A DNA stretch of 64,000 nucleotides from Flammeovirgaceae bacterium (lineage in GTDB: Bacteria; Bacteroidota; Bacteroidia; Cytophagales; Cyclobacteriaceae), in assembly GCA_015180985.1 (NCBI GenBank), contig CP054185.1:992001-1056000 (forward strand), read 5' to 3'. The position numbers were made by a program, and so were the translations under genes. The notes beneath the pieces are model-generated. The model saw nothing but the letters and a program-made list of their open reading frames with translations, did not search any database and had not been told where the DNA came from. Positions within the stretch are counted from its first letter, which is position 1. The number at the start of each line of letters is the position of its first letter. This document shows, piece after piece, positions 18,888 to 27,989 of this stretch.

Positions 18888-21800
18888 TTACTCAATGGCA
18901 ATCTTCCTGACCTCATCCCTGCCGTACAGAACAGGGAAATACATCCATTCGATTTTTGCCGGGTTTAACGTATAGTTCCCCTTAAAACGCGGAATAAGGT
19001 CTATCTCAAATGTATAAGGCCCCGCATGGAGGTTTTCGCAATAAATTCGTGTTTCGTGCCAATCATATTCACGATAAACTTCACCGTTTTTCCGGCTTTG
19101 TGATTTTGATTGATAAGAACATCCTGCCGGGATCGGAACATGAATCATTACGTACTCAGCGTCTTTTTTTACGTCTACATTTATTTGAAGTGTGACAGGT
19201 TTTCCGGTTTTTAATTTCTTTTCTTTATTTTTCCATTTTGTAATTATGATCAAATCATTTTTTACAGGTTTTGGATTTGTGTTCCAGATTGTTTCGTAAG
19301 CTGTGAAGTAAACCGGCTCCTCTCCTGTTTTTTTGACATCGATAAGTTGTATGTTGTCCAATTCTTTTTCAAAAGGAAATCGTGTAATTGAAACAGAATA
19401 ATCGCCCGAAATAACTAATTCAGGCTTGGAATGATTTTGTGCTCGTTGCAGAGCGGGTAACAAAACTTCAATTATTCGGGCCGACTCATAGGTGTTGCGC
19501 CAAGTTCGGTTACGTTTCTCCAAAAAGTAGTTTCTGATTTTAACCAGGCTGTGGTCATCGGGATTTTTCTTTTCCAGCATCTGATAAACTATCAGGGTGT
19601 TATCGATGTCATTATCCCACAGCGATTTCTTTTCTTCACCCCAATAGTAATTTCCCTTCAGCGTTTCTTTTCGCTGACTGGTAATCCAACTCCAGTCGGG
19701 TTCTTTACCGGTTAATTGATTTAGTTGCATAGTAAGAAGCCGGTAATGCATTTTGTAATTTTTACCTCTTCCCAACGTATCAGTGAGCGGATTTATAAAT
19801 ACCTTTTCGCCTGCTTTAAGCAAATAAATCCATCGATTGAGTGAGAGGTTGTTGTCCAAAAAGTTTTCTTCGGTTAAGTATTTATACAGCGCTCTTTTAT
19901 CATAGGGAACATTAATGGCGAGTCGTTCTGCCCATAACAAGGCTTCGGCAACATGAAGCGTGATCCATAATGAACTTTTACCACCTGACCACCAACTCCA
20001 ACCCCCGTCTTTATTCTGTTTAGAGACCAATTTTTTTATCACTTTTTCAACCGACTGGGCATGTTCGAATTTTTGTTTACGGTAATTACGGATTGTTTTT
20101 TCAGCAAGCAGTGCTATTAATTTTGAGGCTAATTGCTCGTTACATTCATAAGGGTATGTTTTCAGGGCTTCAATTTCATCAATCAACACATCAAGCACAT
20201 CAGCATGAGCACGTATAATCAATGATTTAACAGGGTGATCAAAAGTTAACCTGAAAGTGGTATCATAAGGCAACGCGGTAAAAATGCCCCGCGATTCGCT
20301 GGTACCCACTGGTAACACGTGTAACTTTCTGAGTTCTCCATCAACATACTTGTTGTGAGTTATTTCATACGAAATGCGCAGACTATCATCAGTCCCGTAA
20401 AGCATGATTGAGTCGAGCATAGAGTTTTTGATATACCTGTGTTCCGTTAAGTAGGTCTTACCATTAATCTGAATGCGCTTTGCAAGATTTAAAGAGTCAT
20501 ATGAGTAATTGGTTACTTTGCCAATAGCCCATGCTGTATCTCCAGCAATTAAAAAATGCGGAATGCTCAACTGAGCAATGAGTGGCTTAAAGGATTGAAT
20601 CTGTGCTGTGGCTGATCCGGTTCTTCTTTTTGATGCCATTGCCAGTGCCTGAACATTCCAGCCGGTTATGTCATCCGGGAAAATTGTTGTAAATCTTGCC
20701 TGGCCCGATTTGTCCGTCCGAAGACGTGGCTGCCAGAATGCGTAGTCCCTGAAGTTTTTTCGAATGGAGTTCCCGGGAGAACCTGCGTCTGCGACAAGTA
20801 AAGACTCCTGCTTGATTATCTTCATTTGAAGCAATTGATCTTTTGTTATACCAGGTTTGGTTGAAATTAACACCACACCATTAGTTGCCTGATGACCGTA
20901 CCTGAAAACAGCTTCATCTCCTTTCAGTATCTCGATAGCCGTTATTTGAGACGGGTCAATGCTCATCAGTGGGGTAATGATGCCATCAACAATGATCAGT
21001 GCGTTATTCGCTGATAATGATGAAAGCCCTCTTATACGGACAGTAAGTGAATCGGCTGAACCAGGCACACCCTTTACAAAACCCTGTAATTGATTGACAG
21101 ATGAAACTGCGTATCCCATCGACTTGCCAGCCCGGTTAAGCCCTGCTGCTGTTACGACTACTTCACTTAACTGTGTAACATCAGAAAATAACTGAGCATC
21201 AATTGTTGCCCGATCGCTAGTGTTGATTTCCTGAGTTTGCAACCCAATAAATGAGAAGATTAATGTTGCATTGAAGGGTACATATAGCCTGTAATTTCCG
21301 TCTAAATCCGTAACGGTTCCAATTGTTGTTCCTTTAACAAGTACGTTTACACCGGGCAATGGACTGCCATCCTCCCCGGAAATTACCAGGCCGGTTACCC
21401 ACCTGCCGCCTGAAAAAGTTTGCCCTTCGGTTGTTTCCCGATAGTATAATTCGCGGATGCTTTGCGCTTCCCTTTTACGGTCGGGCTCCAGGTAATTACT
21501 TTGCTTAATCCACTGATCAACTATTGATATAATACCCTCGCTGAACTTATCAGCCTCAAAAAATAGCTCATCACCCAGGTTGTAATAGGTGGTGCCATAA
21601 GGTTTTACAAAAACAGGTTTTGGTTTTAAGTACCGGTGGTCATCAAAAATTATCACAACCTGGTATAATCCGGGTATAAGGGGACCAAGGTCACGATGGG
21701 TTGGCGGAAAAATGTAGTACTCATCCGGGTTATCCAAATTAAGAACATAAGTGGCAAGTTTCTTAATTTTTAACGTATTGTGATTTTGCTGAACAGAAAG

Positions 21801-24653
21801 TCGTCCAACCCGTTTGCCCACAGGATTTGTATCCGGATACTTTCTTTGCAGGGTTAGCTTTGGCTCCAGGCTTCTCCAGTAGGCCTGGATGCGATTTTCT
21901 GTGAAAGCCAGGTCTTTAAACGAATAACTCAACTGGTGAAAGCCGAGGTATCGGGGTATTTTTTTTGGGGAAGGCGTACGATCAACTACGCCCGATCTGA
22001 AACTATATTCAGACATGGCCTTGAAGGGAAACGTCAGTTCAAAATCAGATTTAAATGTAACCCACCCAGGAAATAGCGGCCCGGCCAGGTATTTTGAAGA
22101 ATAGTATGAAAGGCCCGGTTCGAAAAGATTAAAATTAGATCCTTGCTGAAGGTAGGCATGTTTTAAGCCAGCCGGGCGGTTAACCCAGATTAGATGTTGA
22201 GTAATTCCTTCATACTCATCGGAAGATAATTTTAGAGGCATTTTGATAACGGTGGCGTATGCTGGCAGCCGATCCAGGTCCACACTCATGATAAGTTTCT
22301 TACCATTCATGATTGGTGGTTTGTTTAAAATAATAAGTTGATCCAGCAACCGGATGGCTATCTGATTGGGGTAGTCATCAACCCTGAATGAATAGGGCTG
22401 TAGTGTTTCAACCCGATGAAAGTATTTGAGAACTTTATCGAAATATATGTAATAGACAGGCTGCACTTCTCCATTTCGTACTACAAATGGTGCAATCTCT
22501 GTCGTATTTTCGTCTGTTGAAGAATACACGATAAATCCACCATTCCTGGGATAAATGAATTGATAATAAGTAATGCTATCAAGCCTCAATCGTTCTCGCC
22601 AGAAATGGTAAAGCAGTTTCTGACGTAGTACTGGCGTTTTAGCACTGCCGGTATAAAATTCATTAAAGTATTTTCTGGGTTTAAACTTTTCAAAGCTGGG
22701 CACTGCTGAATGATTCTTCTCACCGAACTTTTTGGTGATGGCATAAACAGTAAGGTCGGCATCAGGCACCGGATTATTAAGTGCATCTTTTACACTTACT
22801 GATAAGTCAATCGATTGCCCTGGAAAAACAGTAGCGGGTTTTGTAATGCTAACAGCAAGGGATTTTTGATGAAAGAGCAAATCATAATTTTGTTGCTGGG
22901 GTTTTCCGGCCCAAATGTATTGAATTGACAAATAATAGCGTTGGTCTTTGTCTGTTCTCAACCGTATATCAAGGGTTGTGTCATTGCCTTGAAAAGTGAT
23001 TGTATTGTTTTTGAAAAGCTGGTAACGAAACTGAAGTTTTCGGGGATTCAAAACAGCTATTGAAAGGCTGTCTGCTGTGCGGTTTCCCACTACCTGCAGT
23101 AAATCATTTTGAGCGGCTAAATTGAAAATCTTTAGAATTTTACCCCCCTTTTCAAAATAATATAGTTCACCGTATGGCTCCACCCTTTCTTCATGGGGCA
23201 GTTTAATTGACTTCTTACGAAGGATATTTTCATTTTGACCTATGATCAGCATTTGTAAGCTATCAGCAGGTCCGTTAACGATTAGCTTTTCATCCGATAG
23301 TTTTACATCCAAACTGCTGTCACCATCATAAATCAGTTCAAGCTGTTTTGATTGCCATTCATTTTCTGCGTTTGTGAAAGTGGCCGTCACCAGGTAGCTT
23401 ATTGATGCTTCTGGGTAAATAGAATCAGGCAAAATGATTTTTGTGTCGCCCACGGGTTCGAGTTTGAATGTATATTTCCATAATGTGTCTGGTATGAAAA
23501 TTAATTTTTTAAAATATTGCTGAACCGTTTTTGTTGTTACAACTACCTCACAACGTATATCGAATAAGGGCATATCATTGGTATCCGTAGCCTTAAGCAA
23601 CAGCACGGCCGGTTTTGTTGATACATTGGCTGGTGATTCTTTAAGTGTATATACGTTTTGCTTTAATTCGTATTGTTCAAACCTGAACTGATCCCCGGGA
23701 TAATTGTTATCGGTATTGTCGTCAAGCTCTACATAATAGTCATGATCAAGCAACAATTTCAGGCTGTCATTAAGAACTGCTTCAAATGAATAGGCGCCTT
23801 TCCGATAAGGTTTAATTTGTCCGATAGTTTTCCGCTTGGTAGGGTACGATCTGTAATTCGTTAGGTTTACATTAAAATCTTTGTTGACAGGCCTCCCCCT
23901 TCTTGTAGTAATGAAAGCTTTAAACCGCAAGGTGTCACCAGGCTTGTACTTCGGCTGGCTTAATACCATATAACCCTTGAATGTCTTACCTTCAAAAGAC
24001 CTTCTGATTCTGTAATATATACCCGGTGGCTGTGCATGTTGATACTTAATCAAGCCTCTGATTAAATTAATCGGATATGCGACTATTGAATAAAGATGAT
24101 TTATCGGGAAGGTGCTTCTTACTCGTTTGGCAAAAGTGTTGTGGTAACGTCTGCTTAAGAAAAAGAAATTGAGATGCCCGTTATGTTCAACTCTGACCAA
24201 ACCTTGCCTGTTTGTTTTCGGAAGCCTGTAGACCCTCATCGACTTATCAAATGGAATGACTTTATTGCCAATGACTGGTTTTAGCAACTCCAGCTCAAAA
24301 CCATGCTTGTCTGTAAGTATCAACTGCAAATCACGGCCGTTACTTAGTGCATGATAATCAACGTTATTTTCTGACGTTAATTCACTTTGAAACTGGTTGC
24401 CGACCGTTTTCACAAACAAGTAATGACCCACAGGCAGTTTTTTTGTATAAACTGAATCGATGTGATGGAGGTCGTGTAAAGTATGGAAGAAAGATATGGG
24501 AATGATCCTGTCGGGTTTGGAGTATATTTTCTCCGCCTCTTTATCAGATATTTTATAAATGAAAACTTGACTGCTGGTTATGCGGATATTACCAACATCC
24601 TGACTCCTTCCAACGAAAGAGCACCCAATCAATAGCCAAAGTATTCTTTTCAT
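18888..24653 (-). CDS. Giant exported alpha-2-macroglobulin with internal CarboxypepD-regulatory and SusC-type plug domains
   Basis: A 1921-residue exported protein (signal peptide about 1-17). An MG2-like domain lies near 225-330 (LSQPKYKPGDTLRFKAF). A carboxypeptidase-regulatory-like domain starts near 1086 (GLVISGEDGSPLPGVNVLVKG). A SusC/TonB-type plug spans about 1160-1270 (VVVTAAG, VRIRGLSSLSANNALIIVDG, ITAIEILKGDEAVFRYG, NGVVLISTKPG), with no beta-barrel after it. The A2M domain resumes near 1300 (FWQPRLRTD, DDITGWNVQALAMA), and the thioester motif YPYECNEQ (Cys1504) precedes an alpha-toroid with KDGGWSWWSG. A2Ms trap proteases or cross-link targets through the thioester. The plug suggests an outer-membrane or TonB-linked role, but that is inference. 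The start overlaps the upstream deaminase-like gene by 4 bases. By eye the gene is more AT-rich than its neighbours. Confidence 0.85.
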   Translation of the reverse strand: MKRILWLLIGCSFVGRSQDVGNIRITSSQVFIYKISDKEAEKIYSKPDRIIPISFFHTLHDLHHIDSVYTKKLPVGHYLFVKTVGNQFQSELTSENNVDYHALSNGRDLQLILTDKHGFELELLKPVIGNKVIPFDKSMRVYRLPKTNRQGLVRVEHNGHLNFFFLSRRYHNTFAKRVRSTFPINHLYSIVAYPINLIRGLIKYQHAQPPGIYYRIRRSFEGKTFKGYMVLSQPKYKPGDTLRFKAFITTRRGRPVNKDFNVNLTNYRSYPTKRKTIGQIKPYRKGAYSFEAVLNDSLKLLLDHDYYVELDDNTDNNYPGDQFRFEQYELKQNVYTLKESPANVSTKPAVLLLKATDTNDMPLFDIRCEVVVTTKTVQQYFKKLIFIPDTLWKYTFKLEPVGDTKIILPDSIYPEASISYLVTATFTNAENEWQSKQLELIYDGDSSLDVKLSDEKLIVNGPADSLQMLIIGQNENILRKKSIKLPHEERVEPYGELYYFEKGGKILKIFNLAAQNDLLQVVGNRTADSLSIAVLNPRKLQFRYQLFKNNTITFQGNDTTLDIRLRTDKDQRYYLSIQYIWAGKPQQQNYDLLFHQKSLAVSITKPATVFPGQSIDLSVSVKDALNNPVPDADLTVYAITKKFGEKNHSAVPSFEKFKPRKYFNEFYTGSAKTPVLRQKLLYHFWRERLRLDSITYYQFIYPRNGGFIVYSSTDENTTEIAPFVVRNGEVQPVYYIYFDKVLKYFHRVETLQPYSFRVDDYPNQIAIRLLDQLIILNKPPIMNGKKLIMSVDLDRLPAYATVIKMPLKLSSDEYEGITQHLIWVNRPAGLKHAYLQQGSNFNLFEPGLSYYSSKYLAGPLFPGWVTFKSDFELTFPFKAMSEYSFRSGVVDRTPSPKKIPRYLGFHQLSYSFKDLAFTENRIQAYWRSLEPKLTLQRKYPDTNPVGKRVGRLSVQQNHNTLKIKKLATYVLNLDNPDEYYIFPPTHRDLGPLIPGLYQVVIIFDDHRYLKPKPVFVKPYGTTYYNLGDELFFEADKFSEGIISIVDQWIKQSNYLEPDRKREAQSIRELYYRETTEGQTFSGGRWVTGLVISGEDGSPLPGVNVLVKGTTIGTVTDLDGNYRLYVPFNATLIFSFIGLQTQEINTSDRATIDAQLFSDVTQLSEVVVTAAGLNRAGKSMGYAVSSVNQLQGFVKGVPGSADSLTVRIRGLSSLSANNALIIVDGIITPLMSIDPSQITAIEILKGDEAVFRYGHQATNGVVLISTKPGITKDQLLQMKIIKQESLLVADAGSPGNSIRKNFRDYAFWQPRLRTDKSGQARFTTIFPDDITGWNVQALAMASKRRTGSATAQIQSFKPLIAQLSIPHFLIAGDTAWAIGKVTNYSYDSLNLAKRIQINGKTYLTEHRYIKNSMLDSIMLYGTDDSLRISYEITHNKYVDGELRKLHVLPVGTSESRGIFTALPYDTTFRLTFDHPVKSLIIRAHADVLDVLIDEIEALKTYPYECNEQLASKLIALLAEKTIRNYRKQKFEHAQSVEKVIKKLVSKQNKDGGWSWWSGGKSSLWITLHVAEALLWAERLAINVPYDKRALYKYLTEENFLDNNLSLNRWIYLLKAGEKVFINPLTDTLGRGKNYKMHYRLLTMQLNQLTGKEPDWSWITSQRKETLKGNYYWGEEKKSLWDNDIDNTLIVYQMLEKKNPDDHSLVKIRNYFLEKRNRTWRNTYESARIIEVLLPALQRAQNHSKPELVISGDYSVSITRFPFEKELDNIQLIDVKKTGEEPVYFTAYETIWNTNPKPVKNDLIIITKWKNKEKKLKTGKPVTLQINVDVKKDAEYVMIHVPIPAGCSYQSKSQSRKNGEVYREYDWHETRIYCENLHAGPYTFEIDLIPRFKGNYTLNPAKIEWMYFPVLYGRDEVRKIAIE

Positions 24654-25525
24654 AATTTATGCCTCGACCGCAGTCCTCCACTATGTAAGATAAGAATTGT
24701 GCAGCCTCTTGTAAATGCGCCTGACTTGATTTCTTCAACAACAGCCCAAAATAGTTTGGCAGTATACACCTTATCCAAGAGTACTAGCCAATTTCTTTCA
24801 GCTTTCATAATAAATGTGCGTAGATCCCCGGAGACCTTAGCATACCCTCCGTGGTGATAAGAAGTCAACACGCTCCAGTTTCCATACTCAATCGAAGAGT
24901 ATTTTTTTATATCCGAAACAAGAAAATCCCCACCTTTTAAAACTGAAACACCCAGCAGGCACTTCTCTTTACCCACCCCCCTAACCAACCCCGCCAGCGT
25001 GCCGCCCGTGCCCACCGCGCAGCAAAGGTAATCGAAGTCATTTCCCAGGGTTTGGGCAAACTCCTCCACGCCTTTTACGGCCAGTTCGTTGGTGCCCCCT
25101 TCGGGTATCAGGTAAAAATCGCCAAACCGGTCATGAAGTTCATTAATAAATGCAGGTTCGTGCTTGTGCCTGTACGCTTCGCGCGAAACATAGTGCAGGC
25201 GCATGCCGCACAGCCGGGCAAACGTTAAGGTTGGGTTTAAGGGCAAAGTTTCTTCACCGCGGATGATGCCGATGCTTTCATGCCCCAGCTCCTTTGCCGC
25301 AGCGGCCGTTGCATAAATGTGGTTTGAATAAGCGCCCCCAAAAGTGAGGAGTGTTTTCTTTCCCAGGCGCTGTGCCTCGGCCAGGTTGTATTTCAGTTTC
25401 CACCATTTGTTGCCCGAAACATAAGGATGGTTCAAATCCTCGCGCTTCATCAGAACACGCACTCCTGCTTTGTCGAACATGGTATCGTGAATTTCCTGAA
25501 TAGGTGTGGGTGTGTAGCGCAACAT
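24650..25525 (-). CDS. PLP-dependent ACC deaminase/D-cysteine desulfhydrase family protein
   Basis: A 291-residue fold-type II PLP enzyme, starting at the ATG at 25525 (MLRYTPTPIQEI). The PLP lysine is in VSGNKWWKLKYNL (about Lys40), followed by LTFGGAYSNHIYATAAAAKELG, and the phosphate loop is in VGTGGTLAGLVRG. The C-terminal HSGGL motif is present. Relatives deaminate 1-aminocyclopropane-1-carboxylate or break down D-cysteine to pyruvate, ammonia and sulfide; the specificity cannot be decided here. The gene is immediately upstream of the A2M/plug gene and overlaps it by 4 bases, so both should be on one transcript, although no functional link is obvious. Confidence 0.87.
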   Translation of the reverse strand: MLRYTPTPIQEIHDTMFDKAGVRVLMKREDLNHPYVSGNKWWKLKYNLAEAQRLGKKTLLTFGGAYSNHIYATAAAAKELGHESIGIIRGEETLPLNPTLTFARLCGMRLHYVSREAYRHKHEPAFINELHDRFGDFYLIPEGGTNELAVKGVEEFAQTLGNDFDYLCCAVGTGGTLAGLVRGVGKEKCLLGVSVLKGGDFLVSDIKKYSSIEYGNWSVLTSYHHGGYAKVSGDLRTFIMKAERNWLVLLDKVYTAKLFWAVVEEIKSGAFTRGCTILILHSGGLRSRHKL

Positions 25526-25594
25526 CTGACAGCTAGTGTCTTGCAAATTACACAAACGTTTCAGGAGAGTTATTCATCCATTACCTTGTCCTGG

Positions 25595-25633
25595 AAACCC
25601 CCTCTCCGTTGGAGAGGGGGTTTGGGGGTGAGG
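25595..25633 (+). repeat. C/G-rich palindromic repeat (family B, copy 1) just upstream of the radical SAM gene
   Basis: Perfect 13-base arms AAACCCCCTCTCC and GGAGAGGGGGTTT flank a GTT loop (25595-25623). GGGGGTGAGG (25624-25633) follows. The core is shared with the element at 56624-56693. It ends 4 bases before the ATG of the radical SAM gene, so it occupies the leader and any ribosome-binding region. Confidence 0.85.
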
Positions 25634-25637
25634 TCAA

Positions 25638-26696
25638 ATGGAAAACTATTTCAAAGGTCGTGGCTCACAGCTAAAAACCGAAAACCGGTTTTTGAAGGCG
25701 CACTATGTTGCTGCGCATGTGGAAGGGTTGGATGAACCCTTGCTATCTTCTCCGGAAACACAGCTCTTTTTCGAAAATTCAAAAACCGTTGTTAATAAGG
25801 TTAATAGTCCGGATTTGGGTATGGCCTGGTCGCTCAACCCGTACCAGGGCTGTGAGCACGGATGTGTGTACTGCTACGCACGCAACACACACGAGTATTA
25901 CGGCTTTAGTGCTGGCATTGATTTCGAGAGTCGCATTATGGTGAAGCGGAACGCTCCGCAGTTGCTTGAAAAATTTCTGCTGAAACCAGACTGGCAACCG
26001 GTGCCCATCAGTGTTTCAGGCAATACCGATTGCTACCAGCCCGTTGAGCGAAAATTGAAAATTACCCGCGGGCTGCTGAACGTTTTTGCCACGTACCGCC
26101 ATCCGGTTGGCATGATTACGAAAAACAGCCTTATCCTTCGGGATCTTGATTTACTAAAAGATCTGGCTTCCGATAACCTGGTGCATGTGTACATTTCCAT
26201 AACCACTTTGAATGAAGACTTAAGAAGAGTGATGGAACCCCGAACCGCCAGCGCGGTGAAGCGACTGAAAACCATTGAAGCGCTTGCAGCAGCCGGGGTT
26301 CCGGTAGGGATCATGAATGCACCCATCATTCCCGGATTGAATCATCACGAAATCCCTGCCGTGATAAAAGCGGCTGCCGACCACGGTGCACTCGCTGCCG
26401 GCATGACGGTTGTTCGATTAAACGGAGCAATAGGCAAAATTTTTGAGGACTGGCTGCAAAAAAATTTTCCGGATCGGTTTACTAAAGTGTGGAACCAGGT
26501 ATGCTCGCTGCATGGAGGATCCGTAAATGATTCAAAGTTCGGCAGGAGAATTAGCGGTGAAGGGAATATCGCAGCGGCTATTCACCAGTTGTACCGGGCT
26601 GCAAAGAAAAAATATCTTGCCGGCAGAACCATGCCCCCGATTAATTTAACCAAATTCAGAAGAGGCGGGAGTCTTAACCTGTTTGAAACGTTATAG
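25638..26696 (+). CDS. PA0069-family radical SAM protein
   Basis: A 352-residue radical SAM protein. The [4Fe-4S] cysteine motif is CEHGCVYCYAR (CxxxCxxC) inside the family signature GMAWSLNPYQGCEHG. The start MENYFKGRGSQLK matches how relatives begin, supporting the ATG at 25638. PA0069-type proteins are related to spore photoproduct lyase-like radical SAM enzymes, but their reaction is unknown. The palindrome 25595-25633 lies directly upstream, and its GGGTGAGGT could act as a Shine-Dalgarno sequence, which is rare in this phylum. The 3' end overlaps lysA tail to tail by 6 bases. Confidence 0.9.
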   Translation: MENYFKGRGSQLKTENRFLKAHYVAAHVEGLDEPLLSSPETQLFFENSKTVVNKVNSPDLGMAWSLNPYQGCEHGCVYCYARNTHEYYGFSAGIDFESRIMVKRNAPQLLEKFLLKPDWQPVPISVSGNTDCYQPVERKLKITRGLLNVFATYRHPVGMITKNSLILRDLDLLKDLASDNLVHVYISITTLNEDLRRVMEPRTASAVKRLKTIEALAAAGVPVGIMNAPIIPGLNHHEIPAVIKAAADHGALAAGMTVVRLNGAIGKIFEDWLQKNFPDRFTKVWNQVCSLHGGSVNDSKFGRRISGEGNIAAAIHQLYRAAKKKYLAGRTMPPINLTKFRRGGSLNLFETL

Positions 26697-27953
26697 ACTT
26701 ATATCAATCTGGCCATCTAACAAATCATCAAACCCTTCAGCCTCCCGTATCAGTTTCGTCTCGTTATTGATTATGAGTGCTTCGGCTGGGCGCAGACGAG
26801 AGTTGTAGTTGGAAGCCATTGAAAACCCGTAGGCCCCAGCATTTTTAATGGCCAGTATATCCCCTTCGCGAACCTCATTCAACTTTCGGTCGGCACCCAG
26901 GGTATCGGTTTCGCATATATAACCCACCACCGTGTAAAGTTTTTGTTCTCCAGACGGATTGGAAATGTTTACAATGTGGTGGTATGCATCGTACATCATG
27001 GGGCGCAGCAAGTGGTTCAGTCCTGTGTTTACACCAACAAACGTTGTTGAAGGTGTACTTTTTACAACCGTTACTTTGGCAAGCAAAACGCCCGCTTCGC
27101 TTACAATAAATTTTCCGGGCTCAAACCACAGTTCCAGTTTGCGGCCGTATTGTTTGCAAAACGCATTGAACGACTCAGTAAGTTTTATGCCCAGGTCGAA
27201 AACATTGGTAACGGTATCGCCTTCTTTGTAGGCCACTTTAAAACCGCTGCCAAAATCAATAAACTTCAGGTCGGGAAAATCGCGGGCCACGCTGAAAAAA
27301 ATATCGGCCATCTTCAGAAACACGTCCGTTTCGGTAATGTCAGAGCCGGTATGAATGTGCAGCCCGTTAACCCGGATGTTGTACTGATTTACTACCTCCA
27401 TAATTTGCGGAAGCTGGTACACGGAGATTCCGAACTTCGATTCGCTGTGACCTGTGGATATTTTAATATTGCCACCGGCAAGGATGTGCGGGTTTAACCG
27501 GATGGAGCAGGGATAGGAACTCCGGTATTGCGATCCGAATTTTTTCAGGTACGATAGGTTATCAATGTTAATGGTGAGGCCTAGTTTAACGGCCTCTTCA
27601 ATTTCGCTGAAGTCGGCACAGTTGGGCGAAAACATAATTTCTGCAGGTAAAAAACCGGCTTTCAACGCCAGGTGAACTTCCTGTATGGAAACAGCATCGG
27701 CACCGGCTCCGTGCTTTTGCAGCAAGCGTAAAACAGAAAGATTGGACAACGCCTTGATGGCGTACTTAATCTTCACATCGGAATTGGAAAAAACGGTGCG
27801 AAGGGTTTTTAGCTGGTGAATGATTTTTCCGGCATCGTAAACATACACCGGTGTACCAAACCGCTCAGCAATGGTAGCAACGCGTACATCCTGAATAACA
27901 TAGTGCCCGTCTTTCAATTCCATACCGGTACAAAGTTCAAATATACTTTCCAT
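26691..27953 (-). CDS. lysA: Diaminopimelate decarboxylase
   Basis: LysA decarboxylates meso-diaminopimelate to L-lysine with PLP. The 420-residue product has the PLP lysine in KIKYAIKALSN (about Lys67), IHTGSDITE, FIDFGSGFKV, WFEPGKFIV and the CETDTLG motif with the substrate-binding cysteine. It lacks the lysine-sensitive aspartokinase fusion seen in some bacteria. A second Met at 27923 (MELKDGHYV) is an equally possible start, which would make the protein 10 residues shorter. The gene is divergent from the alpha/beta hydrolase, with only 36 bases between the start codons. Confidence 0.95.
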   Translation of the reverse strand: MESIFELCTGMELKDGHYVIQDVRVATIAERFGTPVYVYDAGKIIHQLKTLRTVFSNSDVKIKYAIKALSNLSVLRLLQKHGAGADAVSIQEVHLALKAGFLPAEIMFSPNCADFSEIEEAVKLGLTINIDNLSYLKKFGSQYRSSYPCSIRLNPHILAGGNIKISTGHSESKFGISVYQLPQIMEVVNQYNIRVNGLHIHTGSDITETDVFLKMADIFFSVARDFPDLKFIDFGSGFKVAYKEGDTVTNVFDLGIKLTESFNAFCKQYGRKLELWFEPGKFIVSEAGVLLAKVTVVKSTPSTTFVGVNTGLNHLLRPMMYDAYHHIVNISNPSGEQKLYTVVGYICETDTLGADRKLNEVREGDILAIKNAGAYGFSMASNYNSRLRPAEALIINNETKLIREAEGFDDLLDGQIDISL

Positions 27954-27978
27954 ACCCGACTTGAACAGCGGGATTGCT

Positions 27979-27986
27979 TATTTTTG
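27979..27986 (+). promoter_or_regulatory. Candidate -7 box giving a leaderless alpha/beta hydrolase mRNA
   Basis: TATTTTTG (TAnnTTTG) ends only 3 bases before the ATG at 27990. With the usual spacing of about 5-7 bases, transcription would begin at or next to the start codon. A possible TTG lies at 27961-27963. Confidence 0.4.
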
Positions 27987-27989
27987 AAG

